From Atherinomorus stipes (lineage: Eukaryota > Chordata > Actinopteri > Atheriniformes > Atherinidae): 64,000 bases of DNA. The first letter of the stretch is position 1; every line of letters starts with the position of its first letter. The DNA lies in contig JALJCO010012923.1 in the NCBI GenBank assembly GCA_023101725.1, positions 62,001 through 126,000 of the forward strand, in the 5' to 3' direction. Made by a program: the position numbers and the translations under genes. The notes beneath the pieces are model-generated. The model saw only the letters and a program-made list of their open reading frames with translations, made no database searches and was not told the DNA's origin. Shown piece by piece: positions 1-14,363 of the stretch.

Positions 1-200
1 GCTGGAGCTGTTCCTAGTCCACCACAAAACTAATACAAAGAGACAAACATTCAGTCAGGCTCACCTTGACTCCGAAGAGAATTTAGAAACTCAGATTATG
101 CATATCTTTGGATTGTGGGAGGAAGCCGGGAAAGAATGCAAACTTCACACAGGTTCCCCAAGAAACCTATATACTGTTAGAATTATAAAAACAGAAAGTA
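1..200. repeat. Degraded copy of a dispersed teleost repeat
   Basis: The segment around 105-160 (TTTGGATTGTGGGAGGAAGC and the following 'atgcaaacttcacacagg') matches the middle of the much better preserved repeat at 43,616-44,014. The copy is decayed and is cut by the left edge of the window. It is non-coding. Strand relative to the other copy is the same. Confidence 0.65.
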
Positions 201-3200
201 ATTAAATAAATTAATGAATTATATTGGCTTCTATTGAGTGTGTTTGTGGTCTGCTGGAAGCAGTGCTGGTTTTCAAGGCAAGGGAAGTTTATTTGTATAT
301 TACATTTCATTAACAAGACAATTCAAAGTGATTCACATTAAACATTAAAGGCATTACAGATAGGTGCAGGGTTAGCAATAAAATGTATACATAAAAGCAA
401 AAAAAGTAAAAGAGAATTTATTATAATGCATGTTTTAAGATTTTGAAACAGCAAAGAAAAAGAAAACAGATATAAGCTTTAAGCTTAAAACTAATGGTGC
501 AGATCTGAACTTCTGAATAAGAACTCTATTCAAATGAGAACAGCCTGACTGCTGCAGAAATCAAGGCTTTCCTTCACACTCTGTGTACAGCTGTCTGTCG
601 CTGAAGGGGTTCTGCAGGCGTTTCAGTGTCCAGAGGAGCCCGGAACGAAGGGGTTGTCCTTCACATGGATGAGCCATTATCTTCTTCTATCTCATTACCT
701 CAACTTGTGGGTCCAAGGGGCATGCCAGTACAGAGCTGTACTGGTCAGTAGCCAGCAACAGATGCAAGAATGCAAGCTAACATCATATTGAGGAACATCC
801 ATCATTAATCAGTACTTCTGACTTTACCTCTGATAAGTCTGACAAAGGCTGGGAATTGTAATGTCACTGACAGTTATCTTTTAACAATCACCCATTCACA
901 AAATTACACAAATCGGCTCCACTACAGTATCCCTACAATAGCCAGCTGTCATGGGGTCTTGAAATCAGGTATAACTTTTAAGCCCACCTTAATCATCTCG
1001 TTATCTGGGAAAAACAAACTTTGTTTTATCTATAGATAACAAGATACATCATCCTGTTTCATGAGAAAAGGGTTCTCATTATCTCAAGATGAGGAGAAAA
1101 TTAACTAGTCATATAACGATTAAAAATAGTGGAGTATGGCAGCTCTCAGCTTCCATAGCTGTGTGCTGCACAGCAGACATTTTCCTCTCAAATTTAAAAA
1201 TGACTTAATTGTTCAAAGTCATTTTTAATAAGTCCTTTCTCTATTTCATTATTTTTAAAGGCCATAGCAGAGTATGTTTATTTTCCTATTTTGTTGCAGC
1301 CTTTTATTGTGAGTCCAACAATTCTTTCTGTTTAATGTCCAAAAGAAAAATGATGTCAGAATAAAGCTGTGATTAAACCACTGCAGCCCTAATCTAGTGA
1401 AACTCATGCAAGATTTGCAATGGTGGCAGAGGCTGATGGTTGTTAGGGACAATTATCATGGAGTAAAGCAGAAGTAGTTAATGCTTCCAGCAGCTACTGT
1501 ATAAACATGGCTACAGTACTGTTCTGTTGGCACTACTTAATATTAGAGAAACTGTCATCTTGGAAGCCATTTTGACTTTGGCATTTTCATTATACAGTCC
1601 ACATTAATCTGTCCTCCGTTATCCTCTACTGTGCATATTGTCATTCACTCCAGGGTTACAAAATGGAAAATCTGAGGATCAAGATAGGGTGCCAGGATAC
1701 AGTATGTGCATTGTTTCATCTCTCAAGGATACCGGTACAGTGGTGAGTGCTGAATGTGACATTGACCTCTTCTGGTCACCATAAGCCATTACATTTGCTT
1801 CGGCTGTTGGATACCCTTTAGCCCTTGATTAGATATTTTTCTCCATGATTAAATGTTTTACTTTATGTCTTCCTTTACTTCTTTTTTCTTAAAAACTTCT
1901 AGTCACAGCCTTGTACTATATATGCTTCAGCTTGATTCTGCTTAATATTAATTTAACTCAACATATATCGTCCAATACCCTGACTGTAAAGGCAGTTCTG
2001 TCTGATTAAGTTACAGTATCGGGCAAAGCTGATGACATCTGTAATAGCATTTTTAAATGATTGTCAAACATATAAAGACCTTGTAAGTCTGTATTCTAGT
2101 ATGAACGTGAACTTGTGAGACTTAACTTGACAGATTTCTTTAAACCATTTAAATAAATGTATTTGTCTGAGACAGAGCCAAATGTAATTTTTTGTTGTCT
2201 TTATTATCACAAATATCAATCTTATAAATAAGGACAACATACAATACATAAATTTTACAGGGAAATTATACAAATATATTGAGATGTGATGCTTGTTGTA
2301 TGACAAAAGGATCAACTCGGATGCTATTTCCACTGTACATGAATGAAATATGAAAACATGAATTAGATGAGAGTGATTCCCAGTTATATAAAGTGTTCTT
2401 GTTCTTAGTTGAGGTAAGGTAAAGTTAAGTTCATCAGAACTACAAAAGAATGAAGCAAAATGTCAAATGATATTGCCAATAGCAGTGATCAACATTTTCT
2501 CCCTACACATAGCTACCACTGATTTCAAACATGTCACAAAATAAAGATTTGATTCCTCTTGGATTTCTATAAAACTAAAAATGTCACTCTTTATATGGAA
2601 AGTTAGGGAAACTTTATTTTTCTAAATACACAAGCAGTTAAAATGAAATTAATTCTAAAACTTAGAAATTTTAGTGAAATATGTGCCATGACACGATGTA
2701 TTGTTGTAATCTATAAACTAAGTTTACATGAATAAAAGAAAGGCAAATTTGCTTGATTCATCCACAGAGAAACAAACCAGGGGGAAGGGAATACTTTCAT
2801 CCTTTCACTTTGTCCATTAAAAGGGGAGGCTGCCTTTCAATTTAGAAAAATAAATTAAAATGAATAAAACAATCTCACATCAAGTTCCCTTTATGTTCCT
2901 TTTTGGACATCCTGGAATATTTCCAAGTGGACGGATCAGTAACATCAATGCCACTTGTCAGAGTACCGTTTCATCTTATCTTTATTTTCATCATATACTG
3001 CTGTTTAGCTCATTACAGAGCGAAAATTACAAAAATCTCTCCATCCTCCTCCCTCCTTTAGTCTATGAAGCCCTGTAAGTAAGCAGTCTTATTTGAAAGT
3101 CTTACAGTTGCAGTAACTCTGCAGAGTTTGCACCGGCATGGTCTGATGCCTTAGCCATTAGCTTTAAGTCCTGTTGTTCGTTAGATCAGGACATTTCCCC

Positions 3201-3490
3201 AGGAGGTATCATTGCTGCGTTTGTTGTTCCCACCTCAACTTGTGTACATGAATGGAGAACTTGTCTCCCACTCTACTTCACCTGAGTTCTTGTTGCTGCT
3301 GGGGCTTTTAAGAGAGCAACTGAGGTGGGACAAGCACTTGCTGTATTGTGCTGAAATGAATGGCTAAGTCACGAGCTAAGTGTTGCAATTAGATTGCTGA
3401 AAGAACAGGAGGGAGGCATTCATTTCACAGGTGCAAAGTGGATTCAGTGCTGGTAAGCATCTTGTGCTTTCACGTGTTAAAGCATTTCTC
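201..3490. other. Intergenic region and 3' flank of the ferroportin-like gene
   Basis: AT-rich sequence without a recognisable gene. Positions 285-440 (tttatttgtatattacatttc ... caattcaaagtgattcacat) resemble a common teleost interspersed repeat, heavily decayed. Open frames here are short and show no familiar domain. The part nearest 3,494 should include the 3' untranslated region of the minus-strand ferroportin-like gene. Confidence 0.6.
2981..2986 (-). other. Possible polyadenylation signal of slc40a1-like
   Basis: AATAAA on the minus strand, about 510 bases beyond the ferroportin-like stop codon. The hexamer is frequent by chance in AT-rich DNA, so this is only a candidate. Confidence 0.25.
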
Positions 3491-3494
3491 CTCT

Positions 3495-5415
3495 TTATGT
3501 GTTGAGGCGGTGTTTTCTCTTGGCTTTATGTGCATACAAGAAGTACATAGTGTGCCCAGTGGTGATGAATAAAACAGAGATGATGACTAGGATCCCAAAG
3601 TGTTCTGGTTGTGGAGCGGAGATCACCATGATGAAGTGAAGCAGGTCCATAAGGTAATTCATAGAGCTTTGCACCCCATTTACCACTCCTCTCTCAGACT
3701 CACAGATGGTCTCTTGCAGAAGCTGGGTCACAGTCAGGTCGAAGGACCACAGACCTAAAACACAGTAGTCATTGGAGCTTAAAAGCTGAGCGGTATAAAT
3801 GAGCCACATTAGCAGGGTATTTAGGTTCAAATCCCCTAAATCCTGGGATTTTTATATACTTTTCCACACTGCCCTCTTGTGGATAGATGGGTATGTGGTA
3901 GACAGGAATTGTAGAGACTTGTAATAAACTGTAACTGACTGATCAGTCATACCAATCAGGCTGTGTTGTTCACACAATCAAACAAAGCTGTATTGGCAAT
4001 TATGTTTTAAGTGTTATTGTACATTTAAGAATATGTAGGATTAAATCCTGTTAAATTTTAATGTTTGTACTCACCAATGCGTGCAGTGATGACACCCAAG
4101 AACAGCAGAATAATGGAGATGTAAGATTCTGGTGCTGTTCCCGATGGCACATTATCAAAAAGCACAGTGTTATTGGTCCAATGAATGGAGGAGCGATCGG
4201 GAAGCAGCGGCTGATTGTTACCTCCAGACAGAGGGTAGGTGTGTTTTTGCCTTTGGCTTGCCATCCTTCCAGGCTCAGAAGAGGAGTTGGCGGTAAAGTA
4301 GGGCATCAGCAAGTTTAAATCCATCGGGCTTCCAGGAGCAAAAACAGAGCAAACACATAGCAACAAGCAGCCCAGGTGGAGGCAGCTTGAGATGATGCCT
4401 GTGTTGACCAAGCCGTAAGTCTTCCTGAGTCTGGTGAACATCACAGTCCCCATCAACCCAGTGATGGCTGACACACCCATTAATAGACTAAGAAGAGATC
4501 CACTAATGCCTTGAGTATAGGCATAGCCGGTGGTGATGCAGTCAAACCCCAGGACTGTAGTGTAGAGGAAAGCCAGACCCATTCCTGCCAGGAAGACAGG
4601 CTGGCGATAATAGGCCCTCCAGCCATCTTTACAAGTGCTCACCAACCAGCGAAACCTCCGGAAACATTGAGGCAAGTTAGTGATTTCTTTCAGATGCATG
4701 CTTGAATTGCAGTTGTCTTCTGTCAGAGGTTGAGGTTGTGCAACATTGCCCTCCCCTAATGAAAAGAGGAATGGCATCCATCATTTCAGTTCATCACTTC
4801 GAACTGTTTAATCTTCAGTTTTCTGCACCATTTCTGCTCCATGTCAAACTTTCCTTCATCTGTCAAATACAGTCCATCTACACTAATGTACACGAGCTGC
4901 AGCTGAAATGCCTGCCGTATAGACTGAGACACACTGAAATCATTGCCTTATGGAAACATTGCAGATTGATTTTTTTTCCCTTATGTCTGTAGTACTTTTA
5001 AAGTGATTGTCTTATATTGTAAAAGGTCATATTAATCAAACTAAGCACCTATTAAGCTCATACTAGATTATGCCTTTAGGATAATACAATATTTTCTAAC
5101 TTAGCAAATGCTTCTTCTTTTAAAAAAAGAGAGAAAGAATTTTTTGTGTGAAATGCCACGTAAAAAAATTTTTCTGGCACCTAGTGTGTCAACACTACGG
5201 AAGCGTATTGCATTCACCTGAAAAAAAATGAAATTGGTCTATGTTTTTCTGAATTAATGAGTTAATGCTGCTGTGATTAACCCTGCGCATTACCTATGTT
5301 AAGGAAGTTGTTGTTTCCCTTCTTCTTCTTTCCACAGTTTATCTCGTTAATTCAGAGAAACAGAACATTTTTTAATTATTTTTGTAAAAATTATGTAATT
5401 AATTCAGAAAAACAG

Positions 5416-5502
<87 letters not shown>

Positions 5503-7751
5503 TATATGTACATATATATATATATTTTTTTTTTTTTTCAGGTGAATGTAATACGCTTCCGAACAGCACTATGTATCATTACGCCTAAAGATGCTGCCCA
5601 AATTTAATAAAGGTTCAAATGCACATTAATTTAACTTTGGGATCTTTTTCACAGACTGTTAAAAAAAAAAAAAAAAAAGAAATACTGCAATCAAATTGGT
5701 GAAAGAGGCCAGAAACAGGTTTTTAATGTGGTCTGTAAATGGATTATGGCTGTTGAACTGTTTCCTGCTATCAAATTTGGATTCTATTCTGTTTGTCATC
5801 TTTTCAGTGTCATCTATACTAAGTATTATCAGTGCTTTCACATAGCATGTATAGGACTCAGGAATACTAGTGCTGACCTTAAAAGCACATTTTCTATAAA
5901 TCTTGTTCCATTTCTTCCATTTCTTTCAATGCTAATCAAATAAGTCAGAAAAATCAAAGTGATTGGTCCATACCTTGAGGCTCTCTCCTCCTTGTCCTCT
6001 CCAAGTATGCGTCATCATCCTCGATCGTTGGTGGTTTGACTGAAAGAGCAGGGACGATGCGATACACCCGCGACAAGAAGAAGAACTCAACAATAAGAGA
6101 CACCAGATTCCACCCCAGGATGAAGCCACAGCCAACCACATTGGAGGCCAGGGTCATGACCTGTCCTACTGCTAGTGGGGCCAGGATGTTAGTCACCTGA
6201 TCTATCCGCCTCATGGTTGCATTCATTCCTTTTGTTAGGGTCAAACACACAGAGGTACTCATGGACTTTCAGCAAGATCAGAAGCAAATCAGTGAAGAAT
6301 ATTTTCTTTCATTTAAGTATCCATGGTGCAGACATGCAATCCTGTGACAGACATGTACTGTAATACAACCTAATTTATCTAATTAAATTTCCTCACCAGC
6401 TAGGTGACCTCGGTTGTAGCCCGTGATGACCACAATCCAATCCCTCTGAATGGCAATGGTCAGCGCTGTGCTTGCAAGATTTGCCACATCTGCCAGGACG
6501 ATCACCACCGTATAACAAACCACCTTGTGTGAGTTTTGCGATGCAACATGTTACTATGATAGCACAGAGTAGCCAAAAGCTCAGAAGCAGAGACAACAGG
6601 GACACAGGACAGAGGGAACAATAACAGCAGTAACTCCTCTCTGTAATGATCATTGAATTAGTAAAAAGTATATGGATCACAGATAACTCTGTTCGATCTT
6701 GATTAAAATGACTAATTATTTGCATGCATTAATATGAGGTGTCTACTTACAGTAAGCCATCCATCCCAGATCTGTTCAATCCTTTGCTTATATGAGAACA
6801 CCAACATGAGCACAATGCTACATACAGTCACTGAGGTGTTCTGAATGAAAAGAGATGCATGTGCAACTAAAATAGAAGACAGGAAAAATGTTTCAGACTT
6901 AATAATATACATAGTCTTTACACATTAGTGCAAGCTGTGACAGAGTCAGTGGCTCTGAACCTTGTGCCTTGAGCCCTGCTGGTTGAGTCAAACTATCAAA
7001 TCAAAGACTGATAGACACTTGACACATGGGTCAAATGGAATTCACCACCTAGTGGGAAAGGAAAGCAGCAAATTTCTTGGCCCAAGATTGAAATTCACTG
7101 ATCTGTATCACTGTCATCTCTGGAATACACTGCTCTTAACATTCCCAAATGTCTGTGAAATTGTCTCACATACCTTTAATCCTGGGGTTGCGATCAACCC
7201 AGTCTCCAATCAAAGCCCCAAGTAGCAGCACTGACCCTGCCACCACCAATCCGAACACTGCAGTCAGAAGCAGGTTATGGCCGTACAGCTCAATCAGGAA
7301 CACAGAGATTGCAAAGTGCCACATGCGGTCACCCTGTTAAACACAAGATAAAAGGTCATCATAATGCATTCCTTGGCAAGATAACCCCAGTATGCCAACA
7401 GACTTTTAAGTAAGGGGACAACCATGCAGTATGGCTATCTTGACTATTGGTCCACAAATTTGTCTCTTCTGGAAATTGTTCTTACCCACATTGACAATGC
7501 TCCACTGACATAGATGAGAAACTTTGGACCCTTGAGGTAGATAAGAGCTGAACCTTACAAAGAAATGCATAAGAATAAAACAAGCTCAATACAAACATGC
7601 CACTGACACATTTTTAAAGCTTCTTGCTGAACTGAAAAGGGAGTTTACCAGGTATGCTCCTCGCTTCTTTAATTCTTGAATCCCTGATGTTTTCAGACTC
7701 AAATTCGACCACAACCCCACCACACTGGGAGGCATCTGCTCGCCGGGACAT
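3495..7751 (-). CDS. slc40a1: Ferroportin-like iron exporter, eight coding exons, complete
   Basis: Ferroportin exports Fe2+ across the plasma membrane and is the hepcidin receptor. Coding exons (minus, 5' to 3'): 7751-7649, 7553-7486, 7333-7174, 6866-6751, 6523-6397, 6228-5974, 4755-4075, 3754-3495. All junctions are GT-AG and phases agree, giving 1,770 nt and 589 aa (human 571). GDRMWHF (about residue 58) holds the Asp and His of the metal site; [16 protein letters not shown] with the downstream Glu, and QNTSV keep the other ion-site residues; [14 protein letters not shown] (Cys about 349) is the hepcidin and iron site; LLHFIM keeps the C-lobe His. The N-terminus is about 20 residues longer than human; ATG 7751 lies three bases inside an exon after a good acceptor, so a 5' untranslated exon lies upstream. 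The loop after IQRDW and the linker before the C-lobe are divergent and the C-terminal tail is short, which suggests a second fish paralogue. No frame lesion seen. Confidence 0.95.
5419..5525. repeat. (TA)n microsatellite
   Basis: About 100 bases of almost pure AT dinucleotide followed by a poly-T run, inside the intron between ferroportin-like coding exons 6 and 7. Confidence 0.98.
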
Positions 7752-7754
7752 TGC

Positions 7755-10700
7755 CTAGAGAAGGATTGTATGTTAAAAGGAATGTACTTGTACTTACTTA
7801 TCCTTTTTAAAACACAGTGTTTCAGTGCTGTAGGCAAAAAATGTTAAGAAAAATTTAGAAAAACTACTGAATGTAGATTTTTCCTTTGTAATTGTATAAA
7901 GAGTTGTGTTGATCATTATTAAGGTTATTAGTTACTTACTTATTAACATATTATAAAGTACTATAATCCTAAAACAGCACAAACAAATGAATTCATCATT
8001 TGGATTGCTATGCCCTTTTGAACTCAACAAACTGCTGTAACCCCTCCAGCGTATTTGCAGCACTGTATTTTTAAGTATGCCTCATCTAATTTTCTTCACT
8101 CCTGTCACACCATGTTTTTAAATATACAGCACCTATGAATAATTTCTGCATTTGGTTCAGGCAGACTGTAAAGTAAATAATAATAATCTAGAAAAATTAT
8201 TTTGATGTTATCATGCTATTAGATATACAGCATTAGTGTGTTATGCATAGCTCTGTGAATGCAGCCTTTAACACGAATGAAAGTGCTCATTAAGTTAGTG
8301 CAGGGTCAGTCATCACCTTTGTTCAGATGTTACGCTCAGTCCTTGCTGTTGTTCCTCGATGATGTATCTTGTGCCATGTATCCTACATTAGGATGCTAGT
8401 CTTTCCTGAGAGCTGGAATTCAAGCTGTAGTAGTTTGAAAGGCTTAATAACATCACAGTGTTCAAGTGCACCATTGTATGAAAGTGCCAGAAAAGCAGAA
8501 CAGGCAGAGAGACAACAAAGGCAGCCAGCATATTCCAAAGCACGTGACACTCTGGGGACAATATCACTGTCCACCCACACCGCACACAAAAAAAGGACAA
8601 CTGTGTAACTGAATATGACTCAAAATACACACATGCACACACCACATGCACACACATGGCTGGTGAGCACATACATGCACCCTCACTCACTCACACAAGC
8701 ACAACCCCACAGATCATCCACAAAAACTTACAGAAAGGATACATCATGCAACATTACATCACACTTACACATGCAGGTGGAAGGGGGTAGAGAGCAGAAG
8801 GCCGTTGCGAGGACTTAGCAAAGGCTGTCTCTTGTGAATTTAATCTACATGGTAATGCATGAGATTGATAAATTACTTGAATGTTTAACATATTGAATTC
8901 AAAGTAAAGCCACAAATATCAGCTCTTGCATACAAGCTCATACTCAAAAGCCATTTGGAGATATTATCCATCATGCTCCATCTGTTTTACTTGAAAATAT
9001 CAATGCAGGAAATTAACTTTTGTCTCCGTTTTTATCAAATAATAACAAAAATGCAGGTTCTAGTCCTTGACATTCTGTATTTGTAAGGGATATTAGCTTG
9101 TGTTGATACGATCAGGTTCACAGAATCTGCATTTAATTCACCTGCACACCTTCATGTGGAAAACAACAGAAATGATACTTACTGTACCAGACTGCTACTA
9201 TGATGACAATGTCTCACTTTAAGAGCAGGTTTAATGTTCTGGAGCATGCAGTATCCTACTGTACCACATACAAAAGATGGGAAAACATTCAAATATATAT
9301 CACAATATATGTGATTGTATTTCTTTTAGATGCAATTGTTCAGAGGCCATGCATAATGACACCAGTGGAGTAGATAAGATGGAAACAAAAACTCACTCAA
9401 GATCCAAAGGGGAAAATGCAAAAAGAGAACAGCTTCTGTAAGAGTAATAAAGCAACAGGTTTGAGCCATTGTTCTCACTTTGTGTCAGATTTAAATAAAA
9501 AAGTTTTCTTGTACTATCTGGGTAGCATATGATTTCCAGTTTGTTCATTTTTTAGCCTAAACCACAAAGTATGCCACAACAACAACATGAATAAAATGGC
9601 TGGCCTGACACACATACAGTGTAATTATCAAACCCATGGGTAGATGGGAAAATTCTGCCAAACTCACTCAGATTCCCTTTAGATCAATGTTTAAATTATG
9701 GATGGATGGAAGAATGCCACAATGATGTGCTGAAATGATGCCTTGATATGCAAAACACATATCCAATACATCCAGTAGTACCAAAAGTAGTTCCCAAAAA
9801 TAAAGAGGAGTAAAAGAGAGACACGTTAACCTGAAAGCAGAATAAAGAAAGTGTAATGCTGAAATCAGCACAGAAACGTCGCTCTAATCAAGCAGAAGTA
9901 TTTTGAAAGTTTGTGTTTATAAAGCAATACAAATGAACCAGATCTGAACCAGAATGTGGCACCCCCTAAAAATGGCTCATTCTTCATCTATATTGTATCC
10001 TGTCTCACCTCTGAGCTACAGCCAGTTAACATCAGTCCAATGTTGATTATCACCTCATTGTTTGCTCTCTTACTTTCTCCTTCGTTTCCGTGCTTCCCCT
10101 GACCATGTCCTGGGTTTCTATGCTGAATCAGCCATGCACATTTAAAAAAAAAGCCAGTATGTTGATGTCCATTGGTGTGTGTGGTGTGGTGCTGTGAAGC
10201 AAAAGTAGCTGTCAAGTGAAAAAGACTCAACATAATACAGAGATTTAGATGGACATTGCTGATCAGACACAAAATTAAATCTGTGTCTGATCTAAGACCA
10301 TCTCACTGAATGAAATAAAGAGCAAAGGACTCCAGCACTGCAGGGGAAAAAAAAAAAAAAGAAATGACTCATTTAAAAGTTTTACTTGATAGGAAAATGA
10401 AATACTATTAATGCATTTAACTTGTGTTGTGTGTCTTTGTGCAACACTTCGTGTTATGATCACCATTTTCTTTGTGAATTTTAATTTTGGTTTTATTTAT
10501 GAGGTATGTCCAACTTATGATGTCTGAAAATACCAACATGCTTGCATGAGGAGACAAAAGGGAGATGTTTGCTTTATCACCTTATTTCTAATTCGTCATT
10601 GAAGCTTTGAAAATAATAAAGCTGGTTTCATGAAAAGCTTTTGAGACTAATGACCACAGAACTATGAAAAGGAAAATTGCTTTTAATTACAGAAATCAGT

Positions 10701-11753
10701 TCATAGTATTTTTATTTACTCACATAATTACAGTCAACGGTAATTACAAAATATCATTTTTATGTTGCACTGATGAAAATTTACATCTACTTTGTAGATT
10801 ATTCTTCTGAATTCAGATACAGTACTGTCAATCACAGATGCCAATCAGGAAACCAAACTGCAGGTTTCAACTGAAAAACCAAAAGTCCTTTAATTCCAAT
10901 AAAAACTACATTCAAACACTGAAACGTGATCACAAGTTGCAATTTGCGTTTAATCTTCATTAAGTTTTTGATCACCTTTCACCTGTGTCACTGTTGACAC
11001 ATCAGCATAGCAACCCCAGTTGTACACATACAGTATATTTATAGCTACTGCATGTGCAGGTCTGCCTCCATCTGGGTCCAAATCAAACAGGTTAATCACA
11101 AAAAAGGCTTCAGATTACTTTTATCTCCAGCAGGTGTCCAGCAGGCACTATAGGCATTATATCAACTTTAGCTTCTGCCTACACCCTTTCGGCCTTTTTT
11201 TTCATTTTTTAAAATTTATTTATTCTTATTTATTTGATGTTATATTTATTTTAACTACTGTATACTGAATAATGTAACAAACAAACCCCAGCGGGACATC
11301 AACCTGCAATGGCCCTGAGGTACAAATCTGCAGAAAAAGAAAAATCTTTTTCCACTTATTTGCAGAATTTAAGCACTTTTGGTTTATGGTGTTCTGAAAG
11401 CAAAGCCCTGCAGAAAGTAACATCATTACTGAACAAATAGATTATAACAGAATAGAGACAGTAATTGACTGCTGTGGAAGTAATCAGTGAAACAAAAAAC
11501 ATGCATCCTTTAAAGCCCAGATAAGTTGTTCTATTTTGTAACCTTGCCTTTTCATTTTGCAGCATTTAAGTCTTACTATTCTTGATGGATTTCCACACAC
11601 TCATTGATTCCAGAAGATCTCCATCCCATCATTGGAAATTACATTGGATAAGTCAGCTTCAAAGTGAGAATATTACATTGCAGATGGTTTTAGTTTATTG
11701 TTCATTTGAACTTGGGCAGAAATATTTCTTTTCCATTTTTTCTGTAAACATTT
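7755..11753. other. Intergenic region upstream of slc40a1-like
   Basis: AT-rich. It should contain the promoter and a 5' untranslated exon of the ferroportin-like gene, because the first coding exon starts right after a splice acceptor (TTCTCTAG at 7762-7755, minus). I could not place that exon and found no convincing iron-responsive hairpin (CAGTGN loop with a paired stem). A CA-rich simple stretch occupies roughly 8,615-8,720. Confidence 0.5.
8615..8720. repeat. CA-rich simple sequence
   Basis: Irregular repeats of acacac, gcacac and tgcaca on the plus strand. The open frames across it are by-products of the repeat. Confidence 0.75.
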
Positions 11754-14363
11754 TTAGACAGCATCTAAAGGTACAGGAATACTAGGTATCCCAGATGATC
11801 ACATAGATCCAGTTCGGGTATTGCTTTTCTTCCAACAATGGGAATTTTTCCTGCAAAGACAGAAATATTTACTGTAATGGTTATCTTTTAGAAATCAATC
11901 ACAGATTTTGGAGTGCATTTATTTAATTTAAATATGAATCTATATTAACCAATTCAGGATCCCACGTTTCATAAAGGAGCTTTCGGAAACTTTTGTGATG
12001 AGGTAGAAGACCAAGATAAAAAGCATGATGAAAGGGCTGATGACTCTCCATGATGCTTGCCAAAACAAGTTGGATTTATGTCCAATCATGAACTTAATAT
12101 CATCGTTGAATCTAGAAAAACAGCAACCCAAATACTGCACCAGGCCTGAAACTGATTATTTTCTAAATTGATACATTTTTAAACTTTACAGGTACGGCAA
12201 AGAAAATTATCAATCGATGACATTAAGATAAACCAAAGAATAAGTAATCCAAATGCAACATATAGTAATCACAGTGAGTACTTTCAATTATAATCAAATA
12301 TCTGTACCAGTATCAGAGTACGGTATTATTGACAGAAGAACTTGCAGTTTAATGTCACCTGTCTATCCCATATATGTACACCACTGAGACCATCTCACAG
12401 AATGCAACAGCAAGCAGTGGGATGGATCCTCCATAGGTGTCGAAGAGCGACAGCCAGTAGTTGCCTGAGCATTGGACAAATATCAGACCCACCAGACAGC
12501 AGATCAGGCTTCTAACACCTGCAGAAAAACAAAGAATGGTTGCAACATAACACACTACTTTTTATTACCTGCTTCAACTTAGTTTAGAATTGATGTAAAG
12601 TTTTGTTTTGTTCAATAATTATCACATCAAATTTAGTGTCTTGCAAGTGAGAATTAAAAACATTTTTTTCTCTTTCATTTACAGTTTTGTTTAAGTTCAA
12701 GTTATTTATGTCATCACAATATATTGCACTCACATTTGCTTAAATTCCTGTAATTTTTTAAAGTCCTTTGAAAAAGTAAACATAATGAAAGGATTAATGT
12801 GAAATTACCTGTAACTGCTTCTTTTAGCCATGTTTTAGGAAAGGTCTTTAGGTCTTGCAATGGCACAAGAACTCCTCAATGCTGCCAAACGAGGAGAGGC
12901 CGAGACTGAAGGACATTACAGAGAAAAGGACAGTGGACAGAAAAGGACAGAAAAGTGAACACAATAAAGACTAAACCAGTTCCTTCCACTCCCGAGGCTC
13001 AAACATACCACAGAATTGTAGGAAAACATAAAATGGATTATTACTTCTTTGAATAATCATGTTCATCTATTTAAGTGTTACCTCACTAAGACATGTTGCC
13101 AAGTCCCAGGTTTTCAGATCCACTTCTCGGATGACTTCATGGAAGGTTTCATTTAGGTGTTTTACAACCTTACTGTAGTTGCTATCGGTTAACTAGATGA
13201 ATTTGTACAGCAGACATTACATTATATATTACTCACTTACTGCTCTACCTCAACTACATGATTCATCTTACTGTATGAAGAATTATGGATAAGGACTAAT
13301 GAAGACATGAGATAAAAGGTTTGTGTACTGGGCTTGATATTGGTGTGCACCAGAGACATGTGATCACCTAATATGTGATATATGAATACATCATTAGAAC
13401 TAGGCTTTTAAAATATTTTTTTGCTTTCCATATACTCACAAGATGTGGTGTTGTCTTTATTCAAGTCACAATAACAGAAAAACAATCTAGGTTAGAGTCC
13501 AGGCAAGAAAAAGTATGTTAACATCTTTACAACATCTCCAAAAATTCACCAGGAATCAGTTGTTCCATTTTATATCAGTCTGAACATGTGGGGTGTGAAA
13601 GTATACAAAAGACATGCAAAGTCTGGTCAGCATTTTCTTTTCTCAAGAAAGATAACCATGACATGATCTCAGTTAAAGTATTACAGAGTTACATGCAGCT
13701 GAAAAATACCACAAAAGCATTTTAAAGACCTCAGTACACATGAATTACATGTGCATGCTGAAAGTTTTTGACCGTTGAACAGTCTATAAACTGAATGTTG
13801 GAGCTTTGAAAACAGCAAAACATCACAGCTGCAGGCACAATCTGGGTTCTGAGTAAACCTGATATACTTGCAGCCTGTTTTTTTTGGGGGTTGTTTTCTT
13901 CTTCTATTTCATTTCCATGGGGAATTACTGTATAATAAAGCAGTATGCTTTGTAAATAGAGGTGGGTCCATCTGAGTTCTTATAGTTTGCATCACAGAAA
14001 TAAGGTGACATTTCACAAGGCTGTACACAAGACCACAGTAAAGTTATAAATCACAATATATGTGAGGTTTGGTACAAACAAGTACAGCAAATCAACAGCA
14101 TTAAAGAATGTTCTCAATTGGCCAAACCAGTTTTATTAAAAAAAAAAAACCCCACCCTCCAAAGAATAGTTTTATTTAAAATAAAATAATTTTTTTATAG
14201 TTTTTTAAAAAAATTTAACTTAAACCCAGTTGAGATGCTGCAGGATGACTGAAAGCTGCTCAATCAAGACAACCTTGAAATATTAATATGAAGAAATTGT
14301 CCAAAGTTTCTCTCCATCATTGCACAAGTATGCAGAGAAAGAAAAACTACAATAGGTATTGAT

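Noticed and set aside
5296..5496. Open frame ending in Ile-Tyr repeats
   Set aside because: Produced by the AT microsatellite; the same holds for the frames at about 27,006-27,298, 41,146-41,527 and 52,746-53,033.
10320..10345. CAGTGC on the minus strand as an iron-responsive hairpin
   Set aside because: The five bases on each side pair poorly (two wobble pairs and a mismatch) and there is no C bulge at the right place.
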